From: CALBPI01 sp039187375
GTDB taxonomy: Bacteria > Pseudomonadota > Gammaproteobacteria > Steroidobacterales > Woeseiaceae
Length of the DNA: 9,918 bases
Assembly (NCBI GenBank): GCA_039187375.1
Contig: JBCCZN010000095.1
Location: 1 to 9,918 of the forward strand
Reading direction: 5' to 3'
Shown: one piece after another, positions 1-6,136 of the stretch
Layout of the letters: each line of letters begins with the position of its first letter
Numbering within the stretch: the first letter of the stretch is position 1
Position numbers and translations under genes: made by a program
Notes under the pieces: generated by a model
The model's database searches: none
Seen by the model: the letters and a program-made list of their open reading frames with translations, nothing else
What the model was told of the DNA's origin: nothing

Positions 1-1
1 A

Positions 2-238
2 ATCGGCGTGGTCGGCAACCGTGTGCGTGAGAACACGCTGATCTTTGATGATCTGGACGAATACCTTGAGAGCCTGAAGGTGCCGTATCTGACCTGGTTG
101 CGTGATGCACAGAACTATGTGCGTGCGTACACCCGTGGTTTGGGCATTTTCGAGCTGCCCGAGTATCTGGCCTGGCCGGACACCGAGCAGTGGGAGCCGT
201 TGTTGAAGTGGCTGCGCTCTAAACGCTCGCAACCCTAG
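2..238 (+). CDS. ParA/MinD-like P-loop ATPase, C-terminal fragment (5' end outside window)
   Basis: The reading frame is open from base 2 and ends at a TAG at 236-238, giving about 78 visible residues. The GTG at position 8 is only an internal valine codon: the frame runs into it from the window edge as I-G-V-V-G-N, so the true start lies outside. The fragment begins with a hydrophobic strand followed by GNRVRENT, then a long helical stretch, LRDAQNYV, and GLGIFELP. This matches the end of orphan ParA-family ATPases, where the strand plus 'N-R' segment contacts the nucleotide base and the 'G.G.FELP' helix closes the fold. The Walker A and switch motifs would lie upstream and cannot be checked. 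Such proteins position chromosomes, plasmids or surface structures; which cargo this one serves cannot be told. It converges with the SDR gene with no spacer. Family call fairly sure, function unknown. Confidence 0.7.
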   Translation: MGVVGNRVRENTLIFDDLDEYLESLKVPYLTWLRDAQNYVRAYTRGLGIFELPEYLAWPDTEQWEPLLKWLRSKRSQP

Positions 239-1123
239 TCAGCGCGCGGCCAGACTGGCGCGTATGCCTGCAATCGGGTCGCGATAACGCAATCGCTCGC
301 CAAGCCAGTCGTCCAAAAGCTGGTTATCGATAGCACGGCGCTCGTTAATGAACGACAGGCGCATCGGACTGAACGTCTTGAGTGCGTCATCTAGCGTAAT
401 TTCTTTGGGTGCGGGCAATTGGGCGAGCCTTGCGACATCCCGATTGAATGCGGCGGTGGTGCGCAGATCACCGTCGCAAACGTTGACGATCGGCGGCGGC
501 GCACTGTCTGTCAGCGCTGCCTGATAACACGCCACCAGGTCGTCGACCTGAATCCGGTTGCCCGGGCCGCTATCGGCATCGCGCACGACTGGCTGCTGAT
601 CTGCCAACGCACGCAATGGCAAACGATCCGGCCCGTAAATCCCGGCCACGCGTAAAATAACGCTGGTCATCTCCCGCGGCTGCGTCCACTGCAGCAGCGT
701 ACGCTCAGCCGCCACGCGTGCCTTGGCGCGCCGACTCTCAGGGTTAACCGGCGTGTTTTCATCGACCCGACCGCCACCTTGATCACCGTAGACGCCTGTG
801 GTGCTGACATAGACGATGCGTTCGGCGCGAGCGCCCAGGCAATCAAGCAATGCTTGCAGACGTGGCTCGAGCTGTGACGCGCGATCAACCGCCGGGCTGG
901 GTGGTACCAGCACGATCACGCGCCAGCGCTCGTGGCCGGTTAACGCAGTCGACAACGCGACCGTGTCGGTTGGGGCGTCCAGTGTCGAGACGACGACAGG
1001 CCATGCCGGTGGGTTGTCGGGCGATCGCGTCCGCGTTGTCAGAATCTCAACGCCAGCGGTATGCAGATGATGGGCCAGGCGCGCGCCGCTGTAACCGGCG
1101 CCCACAATCAGGATCGGGCTCAA
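239..1123 (-). CDS. Atypical SDR / NAD(P)-binding epimerase-like protein (YeeZ-like)
   Basis: The 294-residue protein has an N-terminal Rossmann nucleotide-binding loop, GAGYSGARL at residues 8-16, directly after a short beta strand. This is the pattern of atypical (extended-like) SDR proteins of the YeeZ group. Further family marks are STTGVYGD (107-114), LRVAGIYGPDR (157-167) and NRIQVDDLV (189-197). The classical YxxxK catalytic pair is not obvious: the tyrosine of GVYGD is followed by a glycine-rich insert, and the usual lysine region reads RRAKARVAAE. It may therefore bind the cofactor without being a standard dehydrogenase. The start is TTG at 1123-1121, sharing 4 nt (TTGA) with the hemY stop. 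No Shine-Dalgarno is visible, so translation probably depends on ribosomes finishing hemY. It is the last gene of the hem cluster. The substrate is unknown and a role in heme synthesis is only suggested by position. Confidence 0.82.
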   Translation of the reverse strand: MSPILIVGAGYSGARLAHHLHTAGVEILTTRTRSPDNPPAWPVVVSTLDAPTDTVALSTALTGHERWRVIVLVPPSPAVDRASQLEPRLQALLDCLGARAERIVYVSTTGVYGDQGGGRVDENTPVNPESRRAKARVAAERTLLQWTQPREMTSVILRVAGIYGPDRLPLRALADQQPVVRDADSGPGNRIQVDDLVACYQAALTDSAPPPIVNVCDGDLRTTAAFNRDVARLAQLPAPKEITLDDALKTFSPMRLSFINERRAIDNQLLDDWLGERLRYRDPIAGIRASLAAR

Positions 1124-2322
1124 CTTTCGGACTGGTTTGGGTCGGGCAAAGCAGGTACCTCATCGACAACGATGGTCAGGCCTTTACGGTAGGCCGCTGC
1201 CGAGGCGGCGCTCTCGCCGAGTTGACCCAATAGCTCACCATAGGTGGCATAGGTCGTCGGCGAGGGTTCCGCGGCCAGCGACGACTCCAGGTAGCTGCGC
1301 GCCTTACCCCACAATTTGTTGGTCATACACAGTCGCCCTGCGCTCAACAGCAATGCGGCGTCATCCGGTCGCTTGCCCAGCCATTTTTCAGCTTGTTGCA
1401 ATTGGGCGGCCGGGTCTTCGCCCTGGCTCTCGCCATACAGCGCGACCAGACGCGGATGCCAATTGCCTTTGAGTAACGTCCTGAGTTCGCGCTCAGCCAA
1501 CGCGCCCTGTTCGGTTGCCAACAGGGCTTCGATGTACGCAATTTGCAGCGTTGTGTTCTTACGCAGCGCCTTGGGTACCTCACCCCACTCACGCCCAACG
1601 TCACCGTTATAGCCGCCGGTTTCCTGTAATCGATGCGCGTAGAACTCTATTGTCCAGTGGTCGATGGTCTCGCGATCCGGCTTGCCGATACGGCGCAATC
1701 GCGGCAGCAATTCACCCAATGCGCGCCAGTCGTCAAGTCGGCGATAGAGTTTCGCTAGCAACACCACCGCCTGACCGTTACCGGCTTCCTGCTCATCGAG
1801 TTTCTTCAGCGTTGCCAGGGCCAGTTCGTATTGCTCATGGCCGATCTGCAATTCCGCTTGCGTCAGCAGAATGGCATTGCTGGCTTCCGGCTGTTGTTCA
1901 TAGGCTAATGCCAACCAATTGTCGCGCCGCGCATCCTGGTTTTGCAGTTGTGCTGCGCGCGCCGCTGCCAGGTAGTTCAGCAACGGCGCATCGGCTTTGC
2001 CTGCACCTCGCGTCAGCAGTTTTTCACCTTTGGCGTAATTGCCCTCTGCGATTTCGATCAGACCTTGGGTAAAGCGCTTGCCGGCGCGCCGGCCGCTGTA
2101 GGCGGCCGCAGCTTCACCGAGTTTGCGCGGTGCGCGCAGCAACCATAGGATCACCCACGCAGTGATGGCGACCAGCGTCAGAATCAACAGTAAGCCGGGA
2201 ACCGACATCTCGATAATCCAGCCCCGGAAGTTGATAACGACGTAGCCCGGATCCTGCATCAAAAAGTGCGTACCGACCGCACTGATCAGGATCGCAACGA
2301 TCAGGAAAGCGCCGAGTTTCAT
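1120..2322 (-). CDS. hemY: HemY-like inner-membrane TPR protein of the heme operon
   Basis: The protein has 400 residues, close to the approximately 400 usual for the enterobacterial-type HemY. Two N-terminal transmembrane helices are visible (about residues 4-21 and 42-62), joined by a short loop containing GYVVINFRGWIIEMS, the hallmark of the HemY N-terminal domain. The rest is alanine/leucine-rich helical repeat of TPR type (for example around GNYAKGEKLLTRGAGKADAP and the C-terminal SYLESSLAAEPSPTTYATYGELLGQLGES). This is not the FAD-containing protoporphyrinogen oxidase that Bacillus calls HemY; no dinucleotide-binding motif is present. Its molecular role in tetrapyrrole metabolism is not settled, and membrane scaffolding is the usual suggestion. 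The ATG at 2322 overlaps the hemX stop by 4 nt (ATGA) and is preceded by a weak GGTGA about six bases upstream. It ends overlapping the SDR gene, so both neighbours are coupled to it. Confidence 0.93.
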   Translation of the reverse strand: MKLGAFLIVAILISAVGTHFLMQDPGYVVINFRGWIIEMSVPGLLLILTLVAITAWVILWLLRAPRKLGEAAAAYSGRRAGKRFTQGLIEIAEGNYAKGEKLLTRGAGKADAPLLNYLAAARAAQLQNQDARRDNWLALAYEQQPEASNAILLTQAELQIGHEQYELALATLKKLDEQEAGNGQAVVLLAKLYRRLDDWRALGELLPRLRRIGKPDRETIDHWTIEFYAHRLQETGGYNGDVGREWGEVPKALRKNTTLQIAYIEALLATEQGALAERELRTLLKGNWHPRLVALYGESQGEDPAAQLQQAEKWLGKRPDDAALLLSAGRLCMTNKLWGKARSYLESSLAAEPSPTTYATYGELLGQLGESAASAAAYRKGLTIVVDEVPALPDPNQSES

Positions 2323-3728
2323 GTTGCGTCACCGGTGTCAGCATCGGGCTCGGCATCCGGCCCCGGTGCGTCGCTGCCCGGTATGACCGGCTGACCGAAC
2401 TCACTGATGTCGCGTTGCTGGCGCAGCAGCGTCAGCGAACCGGAGATATCGGGGCGTGTTTCGTTGCGTTGCGCATCGGCAATGCTGTCGATTTGCGTCA
2501 GCATGTCTGTGACCGCACGCGCATCATTGTCGAAATACTCGCTTACCCAGCTGCGGGCATCGCCAAGGCTCTGTTTGTAACCGGCATTGTCACCAAGCAG
2601 TAGCGATAAGCGGGCCGCCTGCAGTTGTAGCTGAACGTTTAAACGCAGGAAATACTCCGCTTCCGGTGACAGTAGGACCTCGGCATCCTCATCGGCGCGA
2701 CGCACGCGGAACAAGCCTGAGGCGGCGTTGCCGAAAACCGATTTCACCCGCGTCCAACCGGTTTCACTGGCATCGCGTGTCGCTACCGTTTGCTTTGGCA
2801 CGATGTCCCGATCCAGCGGCAGTTTCACAACCTGTTCGCCCAGCGTGCCGATCAACAAGGTCACGCCCTCGATGTCGGCTCGATCCAGACCGGATAGCGC
2901 TGCAATCTCGTTTGCCAATTGTCTGCGTACCGGCGTGTAGGCGGGGTCGGCGAGTTCGCGTACGCGCTGATCGGCCAGCTGCAGTGCGGTACGGGCCAAC
3001 TGCGGATTGTTGGCGAGCTGCAGTTGGGCATTGGCGATCTGCATATAGTATTGCGCTTCGGAGATCAGCCAGGACGCCCGCGAACCGGCCGAAATCCCCT
3101 GCAGTCGCACCAGCGCTTCTTCGGCACTGCGCACCCGTCCCGGCAGTGAATCGAGCAAATCGACGCGCGCGTCGATCGAGGACTTCAAACTACGGGTGTC
3201 ATTGGCTTGCAGCGATACACTGTCCTCAACCGCCGAAACGTTGTTGTTGGTGCTGTCGATGGCGTTGCGCAGCGTCTGAATCTCAGCGCGCAGTGCATCG
3301 ATGTCCGCTACGGTGGCGGCCGGAATCAGATCTTCAGTTGGGGGTAATCGGTTGCGCGTGCTCGAGGTAGCACTCGGCGACGCAGCCTGAGTCGCGCCGG
3401 CGTTATCGCGATCAGCTGCCGGCTCTGTGGCTTGCGTCGGATCGCTGGAATCGGTTTGCGCGGCACGGTCAGGCGCTGTATCCACCGCATCGTCTTTGGC
3501 CAGAAACGGAATCTGCCCCAGCCACTTGTCTTGCGTGAACCAGGCACCGGCGCCAACTGCACCGAATAGCACCAGTCCGATCAGGATCAAACCAAACCGG
3601 GACTTACCCTTGGGCGGTGGCACATCATCGAATGTGGCGTCGCTCTCAGCGCTTTGCGCGTCGGCTTGCACCGGTTCATCGTTGTCGATCGAGTTTGCTT
3701 CTTCGGCGTTGTGTTCGTTTTCGCTCAT
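2319..3728 (-). CDS. hemX: HemX-like membrane protein of the heme operon
   Basis: This 469-residue single-pass membrane protein has an acidic cytoplasmic N-terminus, one transmembrane helix (about residues 45-63, after a basic KGKSR), and a disordered Asp/Ala/Thr/Ser-rich linker (about 75-135). A predicted coiled coil (about 140-200, starting ADIDALRAEIQTLRNAI) and the HemX domain with EAQYYMQIANAQLQLA follow. HemX proteins are often annotated as uroporphyrinogen-III C-methyltransferase, but no SAM-binding methyltransferase motif is visible, so that enzyme name should not be used. It is longer than the approximately 390-residue E. coli protein, mainly through the linker and C-terminal tail. 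Two adjacent ATGs exist (3731 and 3728). A GAGGG at 3738-3734 lies only 2 nt before the first and 5 nt before the second, so I prefer 3728. It follows hemD by 17 nt and overlaps hemY by 4 nt. Its biochemical role is not established. Confidence 0.92.
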   Translation of the reverse strand: MSENEHNAEEANSIDNDEPVQADAQSAESDATFDDVPPPKGKSRFGLILIGLVLFGAVGAGAWFTQDKWLGQIPFLAKDDAVDTAPDRAAQTDSSDPTQATEPAADRDNAGATQAASPSATSSTRNRLPPTEDLIPAATVADIDALRAEIQTLRNAIDSTNNNVSAVEDSVSLQANDTRSLKSSIDARVDLLDSLPGRVRSAEEALVRLQGISAGSRASWLISEAQYYMQIANAQLQLANNPQLARTALQLADQRVRELADPAYTPVRRQLANEIAALSGLDRADIEGVTLLIGTLGEQVVKLPLDRDIVPKQTVATRDASETGWTRVKSVFGNAASGLFRVRRADEDAEVLLSPEAEYFLRLNVQLQLQAARLSLLLGDNAGYKQSLGDARSWVSEYFDNDARAVTDMLTQIDSIADAQRNETRPDISGSLTLLRQQRDISEFGQPVIPGSDAPGPDAEPDADTGDAT

Positions 3729-3745
3729 CATTTCCCTCGCCGTTC

Positions 3746-4507
3746 TTATATGTGTCCGGCGTCGGCCAGTTTACCGAGGCTGTCGATCAGATCCCGCGTC
3801 TCCGGGCCGCTGGCCAGGTGTTTGCCGGCATCGTGCCCAAGCTCGCTGGCGCGATTCAGGACGCGCTCGCTGGGACTCACCAGTGGTGTCACCATGAACA
3901 TGCGCTGCCCACGGGTCGACATGATGCCCATTAAATTGTCCAGCGTAGCCACACTCAGGCATGTGGTGACATCGACGGCGCCGCTTGCCCAGCGATTTTC
4001 CAGATAGTGTACTTGCTCTGCGGATAAGCGGTGGCGCTCGCGCCGATAGCACTCGACCAGATCAATGCGGGCGCCGCGCTGGGAGAGCGTCTGCGGTAGC
4101 AACTCCCGGCCGCCCACACCGCGCACAATGACCACTCGTTGATTAGCCATGTTTTGAAACGCTGGTTGGCGCAACAGGCTTTCCGAGTCAAAACCACGAC
4201 GTGCCGCAAAGGGTTGTCGCACGCCGGCACCGGTGAGTGCGCGTGCCGTCGATGGTCCGATTGCGGCGACCTGCGCGCCGTTGGCGATAGTCTGTGTCAC
4301 CCGTTCCAGGCCATATTCCACTGCGTTGGGACTAATAAAGACCACCCAGTCGGCGTGTTTGGTCACAGTGGCAGTCGGTTGCGGTTCGATTGCTAGCGCT
4401 GGCATCAGGATCGGCAAGCCGCCGGCATCGCGCACCGCGTGCATTAGTGGTTCGGCCTGCGCAGTGGCGCGGGTGATTAAAACGCCACGCCGCTCAAGGT
4501 CTGTCAC
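3746..4507 (-). CDS. hemD: Uroporphyrinogen-III synthase
   Basis: The enzyme cyclises linear hydroxymethylbilane with inversion of ring D to give uroporphyrinogen III, the branch point to heme, siroheme and cobalamin. It is cytoplasmic. The 253 residues match the family length (about 245-260). Sequence is poorly conserved in this family, but the expected landmarks are present: the N-terminal strand GVLITR (8-13), SPNAVEYGL (59-67), AIGPSTARAL (82-91), FDSESLL (106-112), the hinge strand VIVRGVGGRELL (126-137) and VECYRR (151-156). The second half has VDVTTCLSVATLDNLM where many homologues have a 'T.TS' segment, a mild departure. The start is GTG at 4507-4505, overlapping the hemC stop by 4 nt (GTGA); GAGGG inside the end of hemC serves as the ribosome site. 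The immediate neighbour hemC makes its substrate, so coupled translation would keep the unstable intermediate's two enzymes balanced. Confidence 0.95.
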   Translation of the reverse strand: MTDLERRGVLITRATAQAEPLMHAVRDAGGLPILMPALAIEPQPTATVTKHADWVVFISPNAVEYGLERVTQTIANGAQVAAIGPSTARALTGAGVRQPFAARRGFDSESLLRQPAFQNMANQRVVIVRGVGGRELLPQTLSQRGARIDLVECYRRERHRLSAEQVHYLENRWASGAVDVTTCLSVATLDNLMGIMSTRGQRMFMVTPLVSPSERVLNRASELGHDAGKHLASGPETRDLIDSLGKLADAGHI

Positions 4508-5418
4508 GGGCCCTCGACCAACAGGTCTTGTGCGCCTCGAGCCAGCATGGCCTCGGCTACTTTTTGTCCCAGCGCGAGTGCCTCGTTGCGCGCGCCAGAT
4601 GCGGATTCATGTAGCGATTGTCGGCCATCTTCGGATAACAACAACGCATCTAGCGTAATCGTGTTGCCTTCGAGTGTCGCATGCACCCCCAGGGGCGAGT
4701 GGCAGGTTGCGCCGAGCGTGCCGGCCACCTGACGCTCTGCTGCGATCGTCACGGTGGCGGTGTCATCTTCAAGTGTCGCCAGTTGTTGGCGCAGCGAATC
4801 CGCGGCGGCCAAGCACTCGATGCCGACAATCCCCTGGCCGACCGCCGGTAACATCGTCGTTACTGGGAGCGCTTCGGTGATGCGATCCTCAAACCCCAGG
4901 CGCTTCAGCCCAGCGCACGCGAGCAAAATCGCGTCGTACTCACCGGCATCCAGTTTGGCGAGCCGTGTGTTCACGTTGCCGCGTACCGGTTTGATCTGCA
5001 GGTCTGGCCGTTGCTGCAATAGTTGTGCAGCGCGGCGCAGGCTGGAGGTGCCCACTACAGCGCCTTGTGCCAGCTCTGCCAGTGTCGCGCCGACCAAGGC
5101 ATCACGCGGGTCTTCGCGCGTGAGCACCGCTGCCAGGGCAAAGCCCTTTGGCATCTCGGCTGGCACATCCTTCATCGAGTGCACAGCGATGTCTGCCCGA
5201 CCTTCGAGCATCGCGGTTTCCAGTTCTTTGATGAACAGGCCTTTGCCGCCCACTTTGTTGAGGGTTTTGTCGAGAATCTGATCGCCGCGTGTTGTCATCG
5301 GCACCAGCTCGGCCGCGCCAAAGGCCGGCGATTGGTTGATCAGGTCGGCAACATGCTCAGCCTGCCATAAGGCCAGTGCACTTTCGCGCGTGGCGATACG
5401 AATCGTGTCGGTAGTCAA
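4504..5418 (-). CDS. hemC: Hydroxymethylbilane synthase (porphobilinogen deaminase)
   Basis: The enzyme condenses four porphobilinogen molecules into hydroxymethylbilane on a covalently bound dipyrromethane cofactor. The 304 residues are standard for the family. Visible motifs in order are IRIATRESALALWQAEHV (6-23), GGKGLFIKELE (57-67), AVHSMKDVP with the catalytic aspartate at D84, TREDPRDA (100-107), GTSSLRRAAQL (123-133), RGNVNTRLAKLD (146-157) and VGQGIVGIE (193-201). The cofactor-carrying cysteine is C239, inside LGATCHSPLG. The start is TTG at 5418-5416: GAGGG (5427-5423) stands 4 nt upstream, the next residues match the family N-terminus, and I saw no ATG in the short gap upstream. It follows the DUF4124 gene by 64 nt and overlaps hemD. 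It probably leads the heme transcription unit, unless that unit starts at the DUF4124 gene. Confidence 0.97.
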   Translation of the reverse strand: MTTDTIRIATRESALALWQAEHVADLINQSPAFGAAELVPMTTRGDQILDKTLNKVGGKGLFIKELETAMLEGRADIAVHSMKDVPAEMPKGFALAAVLTREDPRDALVGATLAELAQGAVVGTSSLRRAAQLLQQRPDLQIKPVRGNVNTRLAKLDAGEYDAILLACAGLKRLGFEDRITEALPVTTMLPAVGQGIVGIECLAAADSLRQQLATLEDDTATVTIAAERQVAGTLGATCHSPLGVHATLEGNTITLDALLLSEDGRQSLHESASGARNEALALGQKVAEAMLARGAQDLLVEGP

Positions 5419-5433
5419 TGGTCCCTCGTTATC

Positions 5434-5458
5434 CTGCCGCCGCGATGATGCGGCGCAG
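5434..5458 (-). other. GC-rich hairpin between the DUF4124 gene and hemC
   Basis: An imperfect inverted repeat with a 9-bp stem, one bulged base (5437) and a six-base GATGAT loop (5444-5449) sits between the DUF4124 stop and the hemC ribosome site. On the transcribed strand it ends about seven bases before the hemC Shine-Dalgarno. No T-tract follows, so it is not a standard intrinsic terminator. It could act as a processing or RNA-stability element or hinder readthrough. That role is inference. Confidence 0.45.
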
Positions 5459-5482
5459 TGCCAAGGGTAGCGTCAAACGCGC

Positions 5483-5950
5483 CTATTCGCAGTATTTGTC
5501 GACCAGTTCCTGCGCCTTGATGCGGGCGGCGTCGATCTCGGCATCGTCGAGGTAGGCCTTCTCACCGGTTTCGGTGATTTTATAGAGACGTCTTGCGATG
5601 GCATATTCGTTCTGCTTCAGCTTCGCCTGATCGCAGGCCTGTTTTCTGAGGCGGGCGGCTTGTGCTTCGGGCGAGTCTTCTTCGGCGCCATCGCGCTGCT
5701 CATAGAACCGCTCGGTTTGTTCCTCATTGAGCTGTACGGCAGCAGCCAATGCACTGGCCGCGGCTTGCTTGTCGGTCGGCTTGGATTCGATCTCGGATTG
5801 GACGGCGTCTTTGGCGCGCGGTTGATCGGAGTAATGCACGACACCGTCTTCATCAACCCACTTGTAGATTTGTGCACTCGCGGGGGCGGCAATACACCAC
5901 AGCGTGAGCACCAGAGCGACTAACTTCAGTGTGTTGAGTGAACTGCGCAT
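5483..5950 (-). CDS. Exported DUF4124-domain protein
   Basis: The 155-residue protein has a clear Sec signal peptide: a short basic N-terminus, a hydrophobic core (about residues 9-22), and ASA before a probable cleavage site after A26. The mature protein opens with QIYKWVDEDGVVHYSDQP, the DUF4124 signature, a small beta unit seen at the N-terminus of many gammaproteobacterial envelope proteins of unknown function. The remainder is charged and helical, with cysteines at C106 and C154 that could pair in the periplasm. A C-terminal RRLYKITETGEKAYLDDAEID segment recurs, as I recall, in this subgroup. The start ATG at 5950 has AGGGAG six bases upstream, so it is secure. It lies 64 nt upstream of hemC in the same direction with a GC hairpin between them, so co-transcription is possible but not certain. 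No enzymatic residue is recognisable; the function is unknown. Confidence 0.88.
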   Translation of the reverse strand: MRSSLNTLKLVALVLTLWCIAAPASAQIYKWVDEDGVVHYSDQPRAKDAVQSEIESKPTDKQAAASALAAAVQLNEEQTERFYEQRDGAEEDSPEAQAARLRKQACDQAKLKQNEYAIARRLYKITETGEKAYLDDAEIDAARIKAQELVDKYCE

Positions 5951-5991
5951 GTGCGGCTCCCTGCCGAACGTTAAAACCCGCTACATTCGAC

Positions 5992-6019
5992 ATAGTAGCG
6001 CAACCGCTCACGGGTTCAG
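5992..6019 (-). promoter_or_regulatory. Possible sigma-70 promoter for the DUF4124 gene (and perhaps the hem cluster)
   Basis: On the minus strand TACTAT (5997-5992) is a good -10 candidate. With a 16-bp spacer the -35 position reads CTGAAC (6019-6014), which shares only three of six bases with consensus. The implied leader is about 35 nt. The -10 overlaps one arm of an inverted repeat, CGCTAC at 5979-5984 and GTAGCG at 5995-6000, which could be an operator or chance. Weak -35, hence low confidence. Confidence 0.3.
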
Positions 6020-6081
6020 TGACCCTCTTCGCAAAAACGTGATGAATCGCCGATTTTTTGGCGTTTGTGCACTGGTAAATC

Positions 6082-6111
6082 AAAAAAAACGGGCCCAATC
6101 CGGGCCCGTTT
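6082..6111 (-). terminator. Intrinsic terminator of glnK-amtB
   Basis: A perfect 10-bp stem (6087-6096 with 6102-6111, core GGGCCC) encloses a five-base loop (6097-6101). On the minus strand it is followed by an uninterrupted run of eight T (6089-6082, counting the stem's last three). It begins 26 nt after the amtB stop at 6137. This is a textbook rho-independent terminator and separates the nitrogen unit from the heme-side genes. Confidence 0.95.
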
Positions 6112-6136
6112 GTGGTTGGTTTGAACCGCTTAGGTT

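Noticed and set aside
1515..2072. 185-codon plus-strand open frame antisense to hemY
   Set aside because: It is a shadow of hemY codon bias: composition-biased, no recognisable domain, and hemY is clearly the coding strand. The same applies to the 234-codon frame at 2666-3370 opposite hemX and the 175-codon frame at 4754-5281 opposite hemC.
2319..3731. HemX as uroporphyrinogen-III C-methyltransferase
   Set aside because: That common name is inherited annotation; the sequence shows a membrane helix, coiled coil and HemX domain but no SAM-binding methyltransferase motifs.
5449..5463. Minus-strand TGGCAC upstream of hemC, resembling a sigma-54 promoter
   Set aside because: The GC element is one base too close, the -12 box is poor, and no NtrC-like site is nearby.
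5471..5476. Minus-strand TTGACG as a -35 box for hemC
   Set aside because: No acceptable -10 hexamer occurs 16-18 bases downstream; that stretch is the GC-rich hairpin.
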